Shown piece by piece: positions 1-6,787 of a stretch of 7,318 bases of DNA. The stretch comes from Kiritimatiellia bacterium. Its GTDB lineage: Bacteria > Verrucomicrobiota > Kiritimatiellia > RFP12 > UBA3636. The stretch spans positions 1 through 7,318 of the forward strand of contig JAFPUX010000245.1 in the NCBI GenBank assembly GCA_017413145.1. Direction: 5' to 3'. Position 1 is the stretch's first letter, and each line of letters opens with the position of its first letter. Both the position numbers and the translations under genes were made by a program. The notes under the pieces are model-generated. The model searched no databases. It was not told the origin of the DNA and was given only the letters and a program-made list of their open reading frames with translations.

Positions 1-794
1 CGCCCGCCGCGTGCGGCGGCGTGCCGACCGTCCCGCAGGTGATCGGGCGCGACCCGGCGTCGCTCCGCGCGGCCGCGGCCGTGCTGCGCGACATGGGGTA
101 CGGCCGCATGGACCTGAACTGCGGCTGCCCGTGGAAGTTCGTCGCGAAGAAGGGCCGCGGCTCGGGGCTGCCCGAGGACCCCGACGCCCTCGCGCGCATG
201 CTCGAGGCGGGCTGCGAGGCGATGCCGGGCGGGTTCTCCGTCAAGATCCGCCTCGGCCGCCGAACGCCCGACACGCTCGCGAAGCGCGCGGAGCTGCTGA
301 ACGCCTTCCCGCTCGCCGCGCTGACCGTCCACCCGCGCACCGGCGAGCAGATGTACGAGGGCCGCGCGGACGAGGACGCCTTCGCCGCGGTGCTGCCGCT
401 CCTGAAAATGCCGGTCGTCTACAACGGCGACGTCGCCACGCCCGCCGACGCGCTCCGCATCCGCGCGCGGTTCCCGTCGATCGCCGGTATCATGGTCGGC
501 CGCGGCGCGTGCGCGAACCCCGCGCTCTTCTCCGAGATCCGCGCCGCGTTCGAGGGGCGTCCCGCGCCGTTCTCCGGCGAGGAAAAGCGCGCGCGGGCGG
601 CGGCCTTCGCGGAGGAGCTCTCGGGCATCTACGCCGCGCAGCTCTTCGGTCCGGCGCCGCTGCTCGGCCGGCTCAAGGAGCTGTGGGGCTGGCTGCACCG
701 CTCGTTCGAGGACGGCGACGACGGCCTGCGCCGCATCCAGCGCGCCCGCACGCCGGACGAGCTCGCCGCCGCCGTCCGCGCGCTCGTCGGCTGA
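1..794 (+). CDS. tRNA-dihydrouridine synthase (Dus family), 5' end missing
   Basis: FMN-dependent enzyme that reduces uridine to 5,6-dihydrouridine in the D-loop region of tRNAs, in the cytoplasm. The reading frame is open from the window edge (first complete codon at base 3) to a TGA at 792-794, so the N-terminal part carrying the first FMN-binding loop lies outside. Visible family marks, in order: a PQVIG strand at about 33-47; the DLNCGCP signature, whose second Cys (codon 126-128) matches the catalytic Cys; a VKIRLG strand; an HPRTGEQMYEG loop with its His codon at 330-332; NGDV at about 423-434; and a GRGACANP phosphate-binding loop near 500. The GTG at 21 is internal, because conserved sequence continues upstream of it. 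The C-terminal helical part is short and ends in ALVG. The Dus subfamily, and so the target uridine, cannot be assigned. No terminator is visible before the uxaC promoter 13 bases downstream. Confidence 0.92.
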   Translation, partial: PAACGGVPTVPQVIGRDPASLRAAAAVLRDMGYGRMDLNCGCPWKFVAKKGRGSGLPEDPDALARMLEAGCEAMPGGFSVKIRLGRRTPDTLAKRAELLNAFPLAALTVHPRTGEQMYEGRADEDAFAAVLPLLKMPVVYNGDVATPADALRIRARFPSIAGIMVGRGACANPALFSEIRAAFEGRPAPFSGEEKRARAAAFAEELSGIYAAQLFGPAPLLGRLKELWGWLHRSFEDGDDGLRRIQRARTPDELAAAVRALVG

Positions 795-806
795 CGCGCC
801 GCGAGG

Positions 807-836
807 TTGCCGCGCGGGCGGGGCATGTGGTAGAAT
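807..836 (+). promoter_or_regulatory. Predicted promoter of uxaC
   Basis: TTGCCG (807-812), an 18-base spacer and TAGAAT (831-836), preceded by GTGG. Transcription would start near 843, giving a leader of about 22 bases before the ATG at 865. The arrangement matches the predicted promoters at 2923-2952 and 6987-7016, which supports it. It is based on sequence pattern only. Confidence 0.6.
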
Positions 837-864
837 GCGGGACGTTCCGCACGAACGAACCGCC

Positions 865-2271
865 ATGAAGAAATTCATCCACGAAGACTTCCTCCTTTCG
901 AACAAGGCCGCGCGCGAGCTCTACCACGGCTACGCCGAAAAGCTCCCGATCATCGACTACCACTGTCACCTGCCGCCCGCGGAGATCGCCGGCGACAAGC
1001 GCTGGGCGAACATCGCCGAGGTCTGGCTCGGCGCCGACCACTACAAGTGGCGCGTCATGCGCACGGACGGCGTCGACGAGCGCTTCGTCACCGGCGACGC
1101 GCCGGCGCGCGAGAAGTTCCAGAAGTTCGCCGAGGCGATGCCGCACGCGCTGCGCAACCCGATGTACCACTGGTGCCACCTGGAGCTCGCGCGTTACTTC
1201 GGCATCGACGACCTGCTCCTGTCCGGCGAAACCGCCGAGGCGGTCTGGGAGCGCGCGAACGCCGTCGTCGCGCAGCCCTGGTTCTCCGCGCGCGGCCTGA
1301 TCTCGCGCTCGAACGTCGAGGCGCTCTGCACGACGGACGACCCCGGCGACGCGCTCGAGCACCACGCCGCCGTCGCCGCGGACGCGTCGTTCAAGACGAA
1401 GGTCCTCCCCGCGTGGCGCCCCGACAAGGGCTTCGCGATCGGCTCGACCGCCGCGTGGAACGCGTGGGTCGACCGTCTCGTCGCCGCGGCGGACGCGGAC
1501 ATCGCGACGTTCGACGACTTCCTCGCGGCGTTGCGCAAGCGCCACGCGTTCTTCGCCGAATGCGGCTGCAAGATCTCCGACTACGGCCTCAACGCGGTCC
1601 TCGCCGAACCCTGCACCGACGCCGAGTTGCGCGCGATCTTCGCCAAGGCGCGCGGCGGCGCGGCCGTGTCGCCGGAGGAGGAGGCGAAGTTCCGCTCGCG
1701 CCTGCTCGTGCTCTGCGGCGAGATGGACGCGGAGACCGACTGGACCTGGCAGCTGCACTTCAACGCGCTGCGCAACAACAGCACGCGCATCTTCCGTTCC
1801 GTCGGGCCCGACGCGGGCGTGGACTCGATCGGCGACTGGCCGGTCGCGGCGCCGCTTTCGCGCATCCTCGACGAGCTCGACGCCAAGGACCGCCTCCCGC
1901 GCACGATTCTCTACTCGCTCAACCCGCGCGACAACGAGATGCTCGTCGCGATGGCGGGCAATTTCGTCCGCGGGCCGTTCCCGGGCAAGGTGCAGGTCGG
2001 CTCCGCGTGGTGGTTCAACGACCAGATGGACGGCATGCTGCGCCAGATGGAGGCCGTCTCGCAGCTCGGGCTGCTGCACCGCTTCGTCGGCATGCTCACC
2101 GACTCGCGCTCGTTCCTCTCCTACACGCGCCACGAATACTTCCGCCGCATCCTCTGCGACCTCCTCGGCCGCGACATCGAGCGCGGCGTCCTGCCGGACG
2201 ACCTTCCGCTCGCCGGATCGCTCGTCCGCGCCGTCTGCCACGACAACGCCGCGGCGTTCTTCGGCCTCTAG
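865..2271 (+). CDS. uxaC: Glucuronate/galacturonate isomerase UxaC
   Basis: Cytoplasmic uronate isomerase of the amidohydrolase superfamily. It interconverts D-glucuronate and D-fructuronate, and D-galacturonate and D-tagaturonate, the first step of the hexuronate route to 2-keto-3-deoxygluconate. From this start it has 468 residues, close to the Escherichia coli protein (470). Landmarks: the N-terminal metal-site HxH in DYHCHLPP (His33, His35), the HYKWR motif, a TTDDP segment, a KVLPAWRPDK segment, ALRNNSTRIF, LNPRDNEM, GSAWWFNDQMDGM and, near the C-terminus, GMLTDSRSFLSYTRHEYF. The family match runs the whole length with no gap or frameshift. An upstream in-frame ATG at 835 overlaps the predicted -10 (831-836) and adds ten residues unlike the family, so the ATG at 865 is preferred. 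No Shine-Dalgarno sequence is evident before it. No other hexuronate-pathway gene lies in the window. The gene is very GC-rich (47 of 60 bases at 1441-1500). Confidence 0.97.
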   Translation: MKKFIHEDFLLSNKAARELYHGYAEKLPIIDYHCHLPPAEIAGDKRWANIAEVWLGADHYKWRVMRTDGVDERFVTGDAPAREKFQKFAEAMPHALRNPMYHWCHLELARYFGIDDLLLSGETAEAVWERANAVVAQPWFSARGLISRSNVEALCTTDDPGDALEHHAAVAADASFKTKVLPAWRPDKGFAIGSTAAWNAWVDRLVAAADADIATFDDFLAALRKRHAFFAECGCKISDYGLNAVLAEPCTDAELRAIFAKARGGAAVSPEEEAKFRSRLLVLCGEMDAETDWTWQLHFNALRNNSTRIFRSVGPDAGVDSIGDWPVAAPLSRILDELDAKDRLPRTILYSLNPRDNEMLVAMAGNFVRGPFPGKVQVGSAWWFNDQMDGMLRQMEAVSQLGLLHRFVGMLTDSRSFLSYTRHEYFRRILCDLLGRDIERGVLPDDLPLAGSLVRAVCHDNAAAFFGL

Positions 2272-2320
2272 CGCCGCGCGGACGCGACCTGGGCGAGCTA
2301 CGGTAGCGCGTCTATGCCGA

Positions 2321-2339
2321 CGCGCGGCCGTGCCGCGCG
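2321..2339. terminator. GC-rich hairpin between convergent genes, possible terminator
   Basis: CGCGCGGC (2321-2328) and GCCGCGCG (2332-2339) form a perfect 8-bp inverted repeat around a 3-base loop. It lies in the 78-base gap between the stop codons of uxaC and the toxin gene, where a bidirectional terminator would be expected. No T-run follows on either strand, so it is not a canonical intrinsic terminator. Chance pairing is possible because the surrounding sequence is almost entirely G and C. Confidence 0.3.
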
Positions 2340-2349
2340 CGGGGACGGC

Positions 2350-2634
2350 TTAACCGTAGACGTCGTCGTGCGAACCGATGTCGAGCAGGACGATTTCGCG
2401 GTCGCGCACGATCACACGGAGAACGATCCGGTAGGAGTAGGTCAACCGGACGGCCTGCTTGCCCTCGAGAGCGCCGTGCAGGGCGTGGAGCCGGAGCGAT
2501 GGATCGAACGGATCCGATTCCAATTTGTGCAGGACTTCCGAAAGAGTATTCCGGAGGGCCGGCCGGGTCCGGAGAAACTTCTTGGCCGTCCGGACGAACG
2601 TTTCGGTCCAGACGAGGACGTAGGCGGCGTCCAT
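2350..2634 (-). CDS. RelE/ParE-superfamily toxin (YafQ-like mRNA interferase)
   Basis: Small toxin of a type II toxin-antitoxin pair, 94 residues, the usual size for the RelE/ParE fold. Characteristic sequence: an N-terminal VWTETFVRTAKKFL helix, a basic helix with DPFDPSLRLHALHG in the middle, LTYSYRIVL with Arg69, and the closing LLDIGSHDDVYG with His89. The terminal GSH-x-x-x-Y/F-G pattern corresponds to the catalytic-His end of YafQ-like ribosome-dependent mRNA interferases, so cleavage of translated mRNA is the most likely activity. ParE-type gyrase inhibition cannot be excluded from sequence alone. The ATG lies three bases beyond the antitoxin stop codon (TGA-GCG-ATG), and a GGAG inside the end of the antitoxin gene (2644-2647 on the plus strand) serves as ribosome-binding site, so the two genes are translationally linked. 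The frame looks intact, with no missing core motif. Confidence 0.92.
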   Translation of the reverse strand: MDAAYVLVWTETFVRTAKKFLRTRPALRNTLSEVLHKLESDPFDPSLRLHALHGALEGKQAVRLTYSYRIVLRVIVRDREIVLLDIGSHDDVYG

Positions 2635-2637
2635 CGC

Positions 2638-2889
2638 TCAGTCTCCGGCGAGAACGGCCGTCAACTCATCCGCCGTCCCGCGCGTGACGCGTCCTGCGCG
2701 TACGTCCTCCTCGGACGCCGCAACGCGCGACAGCGTCGCCGCGTCTTCGAGTTCGCGGAACGCATCGAACGAGAGCAGCACGTAAGAGGGACGGTTGTTG
2801 CGGATGAGGCAAAGGGGACCTTCGGCGAGTACATCGTCGAACGCGCCGACGCCTCTCCTCTTGATTTCTGGTGCGGGTGCCGTGAGCAT
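2638..2889 (-). CDS. Phd/YefM-like antitoxin of the type II pair
   Basis: Antitoxin partner of the RelE/ParE-like toxin directly downstream, 83 residues from this start. Residues 1-49 resemble the Phd/YefM DNA-binding and dimerisation region: a variable N-terminus, GVGAFDDVLAEGPLCLIRNN, then PSYVLLSFDAFRELED. Residues 50-83 are charged, with EEDVRAGRVTRGTADEL, and fit the flexible tail that wraps and neutralises the toxin. The start is chosen because the ATG at 2889-2887 has an AAGGAAG Shine-Dalgarno sequence six bases upstream. The longer frame starting at TTG (2916) would begin almost exactly at the predicted transcription start. Antitoxins of this family usually repress their own operon through a palindrome at the promoter, and a candidate lies at 2922-2938. 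The exact antitoxin family is less certain than the toxin call, because these N-terminal regions diverge quickly. Confidence 0.87.
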   Translation of the reverse strand: MLTAPAPEIKRRGVGAFDDVLAEGPLCLIRNNRPSYVLLSFDAFRELEDAATLSRVAASEEDVRAGRVTRGTADELTAVLAGD

Positions 2890-2895
2890 GGGATT

Positions 2896-2902
2896 CTTCC
2901 TT
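2896..2902 (-). promoter_or_regulatory. Shine-Dalgarno sequence that sets the antitoxin start
   Basis: On the minus strand AAGGAAG lies six bases before the ATG at 2889. It is the only strong ribosome-binding site in front of a first gene in this window, and it argues for the 83-residue antitoxin over the longer TTG-initiated version. Confidence 0.7.
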
Positions 2903-2921
2903 CGTATCGGGAACAAGACCT

Positions 2922-2938
2922 GATTCTAGTCTGGAATC
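2922..2938. promoter_or_regulatory. Candidate operator overlapping the toxin-antitoxin -10
   Basis: The inverted repeat GATTC-N7-GAATC has half-sites at 2922-2926 and 2934-2938, so their centres are 12 bases apart. One arm lies inside the predicted -10 hexamer (2923-2928) and the other in the spacer, so a bound antitoxin dimer would block RNA polymerase. Autoregulation of this kind is standard for type II toxin-antitoxin operons. Assigning it to this palindrome is inference, and five-base arms can occur by chance. Confidence 0.4.
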
Positions 2939-2952
2939 TAATCCGAAGTCAA
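2923..2952 (-). promoter_or_regulatory. Predicted promoter of the toxin-antitoxin operon
   Basis: Read on the minus strand: TTGACT (plus-strand 2947-2952), an 18-base spacer, then TAGAAT (plus-strand 2923-2928). Transcription would begin near 2916, leaving a leader of about 27 bases that contains the Shine-Dalgarno sequence. This is the closest match to a sigma-70-type consensus in the window. Confidence 0.68.
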
Positions 2953-2969
2953 GTCCAATTCTCAGCACC

Positions 2970-2985
2970 GGCCGCCGAGGTGGCC
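2970..2985 (-). terminator. Possible hairpin after the surface-protein gene
   Basis: GGCCGC and GTGGCC pair (one G-U pair) around a 4-base CGAG loop, beginning about 10 bases beyond the stop codon of the large minus-strand gene. No T-run follows on the minus strand. It may weaken read-through into the toxin-antitoxin operon, but the evidence is only position and pairing. Confidence 0.25.
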
Positions 2986-2995
2986 AACACCTCCT

Positions 2996-5900
2996 CTATT
3001 CCTCCTTCAGCGAAACCTTCACCCGGAAGAACCGGCTGTTGTCGTTCCGTTCGCCCCACGGTCCGCCGGGAGCGAGGGCGCCTTGGACCGCGTAATCCCG
3101 GTCCGCGCTCCCGCCCTTGAGAATCGAAACCTCCGGCACGCCGCCCGCCATGGAAATGGTCGCCACGAGATCGTCGTCCGGGTCTTCCGGATCGAGGTCC
3201 GCCACGTAGCATTCCCACACCGGCCGTCCGTTTGCCGCCGTGGCCGTCGCCGCGGCTTCGCGGTCGCCGCCCGCCGCGGCCAGCGCGGCGGACGCGTTCG
3301 CCTCGATCCACGAGGTCGGGATCGCGACTCCTTCCACGACGACGGTTCCGGCGGAACCGCCCCCCGACCACGAAACCCGGTCGATGTAGGCGCAATCGTT
3401 TCTCGTCGACTCGGTGCCCGCATTCCAGAATTCGAACCGGACCACGTGCGTTCCTTCACCGGATATCTCGAGCGTTTCCCGCGACCAGTCCGAACCGGGT
3501 TCATACGAATCCAGCCATGTTCCGTCAAGCAGGACGTCCACACCGGCGTTTCCGGCGGCATCCGCTTTCCAAGACCATGAAAACGTTCCCGTTCCGGAAA
3601 CCGTCGTTTGCAACGCACTGACCTCCGATCCGCCGAGAACGCTTCCGCTTTTCGCCGCGTCCACCCCGTCGTCCGATACGTCGGTTTGCGGATACCACGC
3701 CGCATCGCCGTCCGTCGTCCATGCAAGGCCTGGCGCGTCGAGCGCCTTTTCGAGCGTCAGTTCGCTGATTCCGACGGTCGCTCGAATCGTGCGAGGCCGG
3801 TCCGCGACGAACCGGAGAACAACCCCTTCGACCGAAACGCCGTCGACGTCTCCTTCGATGGCAATCGAACACGGGGTCGAATCCGGGACGATTTCGACGG
3901 CCACCGCCGTGCCTTCGGGAATCCATCGCGTCCCGAAACCGGATGTGCCGCCCGAAACAGACACTTCGCACCGGAAATCCGTCCGCCAAGTCCAGACGAC
4001 GGAAGACTCTTCTTCGATCGTGAACGCAAGATTCGTTCCGGTTCCGATCTCCGGAACGCTGCCCGTTCCCGTCCATCCCGTGCAAACACGTCGGACGCCG
4101 CCGGCGTCTTCCGGCGCCGCCACCGAAGCGGACACGGCGTCGCCGAAGCGAAGGGAATGCGATCCGGCAGCGGGAACGGAAGTTCCGTAGGCGCTTGTCA
4201 CGGAAAGGACGGTTTCGGGGCTCCATGCGACGTTCCGCACGGCCGCGGCGTCATCTCCCGTTGCGTCGCCCGTTCCGCGTTCGTATGTCCAGCGGAAGAC
4301 GTGTTCTCCCGGTTCCGAAACGTCGACCGCGACTTCGCTCCAGTCCGGCGACCGGGTGATGCTTTTTTGTTGTGCCCCGTCGACGTAGAGGCGGCAATAA
4401 TCGCCGCGGCCGGCCGAAACCTTCCACGAAAAGGCCAGTCTGCCTTTTCCTTCGACGGGCAATTCGAGCCAACACGTTTCCCCTTTGGAAACCGGACCGC
4501 TCGTCCACTCGGCAGAATCGTTCCCGCCGCTCCGGGTCCATTCCGAAGAGCCGCCCGTCGACCAGTCTCCCCCCTTCGCGGTCATCGAGAGAGGGAGAGA
4601 ACGCGCATCGGAGAGTCCCGACGGAGCCGCGACCGAAACCGACACGGAATACTCACGCCCGAACGGGATTCCGTCGAGAGTCAACTCGACGGCGCGAGGT
4701 TCGGTCAAACGGACGCTTGTCGACGAGATACCCGCGATCTTGACCGTGACCGTAGCCTCTTCGTTTCCGGCTCCGAGCGACGTCACGTCGATCCGGACCG
4801 TTGCCGAACGGGGTGGTCTCGCCACGACGGACGCAGACGAGATCACGGGCAGGTCGACCGATGTCCAACGGACGATCTCGCACGTGTCGACCAACCGGAC
4901 CGACGACCGGATTTCCTCTTCCGACAACGTGCAGTCACGGTGGAGAAACAGCTTTTCAAGTCCCGTGCAATGGATCAGGGCCTGTTCCCCGATCGACGTG
5001 ATTCCGGCCGGAATCATGAGAGTCTTCAATTCCGTGCAGTTCGCGAACGCGCCTTTTTCGATGCCGACGACCGGCCATTCGTCAATATCTTCCGGGATTC
5101 GGATGTTTCCGTCCACGGGCGGAACGATGTTCTCGATCGTCGCATTGCCGGACTCGTCCACGTAAAACGTCCAGGCGGCGCCGTAGGCGTTCCGGCTCAC
5201 CCGTATTCGGACCTTGGCCGCCGACCGCATCCCGGCGGCCTTCAGCGTGCCTCGGGTCAACGGGCTCCCTTCCATCAGGTAAACGGTCGACAACGGGCAA
5301 ATAGACGATTGCGTCGAAACGGTGTTTTTTCCGAACACGTAGGATCCGAGACTTGTAACGCTGGCCGGAATCGTGATTGTTTTCAGGCCTTGACATCCAT
5401 AAAAAGCGTAATCGCCGATGGATTGGACGTTGTTTCCAAGCGAGATGTTCGTCAAACTTGAATACTCGCGAAACTGATGGCCCCTGATTTCCGAGATTCC
5501 GTTTCCAAGCGAAAGACTGAGGAGTTGTTTGCCAAACGTCGGACATGTCATCACCCCGTTTCCGAGAACGACGTCCAATAGACCGTCGCAAGACTCAAAA
5601 GAGGCCTGCAGATTCGTCACGCTGTCCGGAATCGTGAGCGACGTCAACCCGGAACTCGAGAAAGTGTCGCAAATGGAAACAACTCCGTCAGGAACGACGT
5701 ACCCGCCCTCTTTCCGGGCCGGGTAAGCGACAAGGATCGTCTTGTCTTTCGAAAACAGAACGCCGTCGATGGCTCGATAAAACGCGTTGCCGTTGTCAAC
5801 ATTGAAACGAACCAAATCCGGACAATGCCCAAAAGCGTCGAGGCCGACATCTTCAACTCCGTCGCCAATTGCAATCTCCGCCAACCCAGAACAACCGTAA

Positions 5901-6580
5901 AACGCAAAAGCCCCGATGCGGGTCACGACGTCCGGGATGACGAGATTCGTTATGCTTTCGCCATTGAAAACCAATTTGGCGGAACAACAGAACGGACTGG
6001 CCGTGGCTCCGCCAAACGAAATACCGCACCAACCGGCTAAATCGGAAACGCAAACGTTTGTCAATCCGTAACAGTCCAAGAACGCATCATTCCCGATTCT
6101 TTTCACCGTATCCGGAATCGAGATTTTTCGCAATCCGGAATTGCTGAACTCGTTTTCCGTTATTTCGGTCCAAGAAGAAGGAAGGTTCAAAGAGATAGCG
6201 GCACTGCAGTTCTTGAATGCCCAGTGGCCTATGCTTTCTACGCCATCCGGCATTTCGAAAGACGAGATGTTCGGACAGTCGGCGAATGCTGAGTTTTCAA
6301 TGCGTTTCAATTGGTTTGGTAGCTTGACGGCGTGAAGATACGTACAACCTTCAAAAGCGGAGGATCCGATCGTTGTCACCGGCATGTCGTTAATGCTGTC
6401 CGGGATTTCGATCTTGCTGATGTTGATGGGCTCCAGTTCCGAAGCTCCGTAAATGACGATTTCCCCGTTTCGGACACCATAGGAATAATCCTCCGCCGAG
6501 GTGAGTTCGGTTTTCGCGCTCGCAATCGGTTCTACTAAGGCAATGATTGCGACAAGCATGGAGTGTTTTACGGATTTCAT
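2996..6580 (-). CDS. Large secreted BspA-type leucine-rich-repeat surface protein
   Basis: 1194 residues, probably exported. Residues 1-22 are a Sec signal peptide (basic start, hydrophobic core, predicted cleavage after ASA). Residues 33-425 are BspA/LRR_5-type repeats of about 23 residues with the pattern L-x-x-I-x-IP-x-x-V-x-x-IG-x-x-AF-x-x-C, interrupted at 256-311 by a VLFSKDKT/YVVPDGV segment typical of the family. Residues 465-550 repeat the capping sequence and add two more repeats. Residues 575-668 look like a beta-sandwich. Residues 685-787 and 960-1071 are two copies of one module (SWK, YVDG or LLDG, DWS, GEH or GTH, a closing W-S). Residues 790-938 resemble InlB-type bacterial repeats (CTGWTGTGSVP). 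Residues 1080-1194 are an acidic C-terminal module with DLDPEDPDDDL and NSRFFRVKV. BspA-type repeats commonly mediate adhesion; the ligand here is unknown. No LPXTG motif or C-terminal membrane anchor is visible. The first ATG gives the best signal peptide, though no Shine-Dalgarno sequence precedes it. Confidence 0.9.
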   Translation of the reverse strand: MKSVKHSMLVAIIALVEPIASAKTELTSAEDYSYGVRNGEIVIYGASELEPINISKIEIPDSINDMPVTTIGSSAFEGCTYLHAVKLPNQLKRIENSAFADCPNISSFEMPDGVESIGHWAFKNCSAAISLNLPSSWTEITENEFSNSGLRKISIPDTVKRIGNDAFLDCYGLTNVCVSDLAGWCGISFGGATASPFCCSAKLVFNGESITNLVIPDVVTRIGAFAFYGCSGLAEIAIGDGVEDVGLDAFGHCPDLVRFNVDNGNAFYRAIDGVLFSKDKTILVAYPARKEGGYVVPDGVVSICDTFSSSGLTSLTIPDSVTNLQASFESCDGLLDVVLGNGVMTCPTFGKQLLSLSLGNGISEIRGHQFREYSSLTNISLGNNVQSIGDYAFYGCQGLKTITIPASVTSLGSYVFGKNTVSTQSSICPLSTVYLMEGSPLTRGTLKAAGMRSAAKVRIRVSRNAYGAAWTFYVDESGNATIENIVPPVDGNIRIPEDIDEWPVVGIEKGAFANCTELKTLMIPAGITSIGEQALIHCTGLEKLFLHRDCTLSEEEIRSSVRLVDTCEIVRWTSVDLPVISSASVVARPPRSATVRIDVTSLGAGNEEATVTVKIAGISSTSVRLTEPRAVELTLDGIPFGREYSVSVSVAAPSGLSDARSLPLSMTAKGGDWSTGGSSEWTRSGGNDSAEWTSGPVSKGETCWLELPVEGKGRLAFSWKVSAGRGDYCRLYVDGAQQKSITRSPDWSEVAVDVSEPGEHVFRWTYERGTGDATGDDAAAVRNVAWSPETVLSVTSAYGTSVPAAGSHSLRFGDAVSASVAAPEDAGGVRRVCTGWTGTGSVPEIGTGTNLAFTIEEESSVVWTWRTDFRCEVSVSGGTSGFGTRWIPEGTAVAVEIVPDSTPCSIAIEGDVDGVSVEGVVLRFVADRPRTIRATVGISELTLEKALDAPGLAWTTDGDAAWYPQTDVSDDGVDAAKSGSVLGGSEVSALQTTVSGTGTFSWSWKADAAGNAGVDVLLDGTWLDSYEPGSDWSRETLEISGEGTHVVRFEFWNAGTESTRNDCAYIDRVSWSGGGSAGTVVVEGVAIPTSWIEANASAALAAAGGDREAAATATAANGRPVWECYVADLDPEDPDDDLVATISMAGGVPEVSILKGGSADRDYAVQGALAPGGPWGERNDNSRFFRVKVSLKEE
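5305..6484 (-). repeat. Region encoding the main leucine-rich-repeat array
   Basis: Codons 33-425 of the surface-protein gene encode about a dozen degenerate repeats. Clear units include residues 210-232 and 233-255. The units diverge enough that little long exact DNA repetition is visible, so the array looks old rather than recently expanded. It lies in the AT-richer part of the gene. Confidence 0.8.
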
Positions 6581-6787
6581 GACTGGAAATTGGCTTTGTT
6601 GTGGACGATTTCGCTATTTCCGGCGAACAATTGAGTCCGTACCGTTATTTCGCAACCAATAGATCAAGCGTAGTCGATACGCCGTTCAAAACATCATCGT
6701 TGGTTGTCTTCTTGTCTGCGTCAGGCATGTCGTGAAAATGGTTGGTTCGGATCGTTACGCTCGGGCGAGATGGTTCCCTGCCACTTG

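Noticed and set aside
835..864. ATG at 835 as the uxaC start
   Set aside because: It overlaps the predicted -10 hexamer, and the ten extra residues do not resemble the UxaC N-terminus. The ATG at 865 gives the family-typical length.
673..2241. Long open frame (522 codons) on the minus strand opposite uxaC
   Set aside because: It lies antisense to a full-length, clearly conserved uxaC. Its translation is a biased Arg/Ala/Val/Glu sequence without domains, as expected of stop-poor shadow frames in GC-rich DNA.
2314..3120. Plus-strand open frame of 268 codons across the toxin-antitoxin region
   Set aside because: It runs antisense to two recognisable toxin-antitoxin genes with matching spacing, ribosome-binding sites and promoter. 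Its own translation shows no domain.
4363..4368. Six-base T runs at 4363-4368 and 5325-5330 as phase-variation tracts in the surface-protein gene
   Set aside because: Runs of six are short for slipped-strand switching and common by chance in a gene this long. The frame is intact through both.
3608..5461. Plus-strand open frame of 617 codons inside the surface-protein gene
   Set aside because: The minus-strand frame has a signal peptide and ordered repeats and domains. The plus-strand translation is Arg-rich and low in information.
6645..6728. Possible small minus-strand peptide of 27 codons (beginning MPDADKK)
   Set aside because: Its composition is less biased than the shadow frames and it ends in a plausible-looking tail. 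It has no Shine-Dalgarno sequence, no homology I recognise and no promoter, so it could be a random frame or a decayed gene end.
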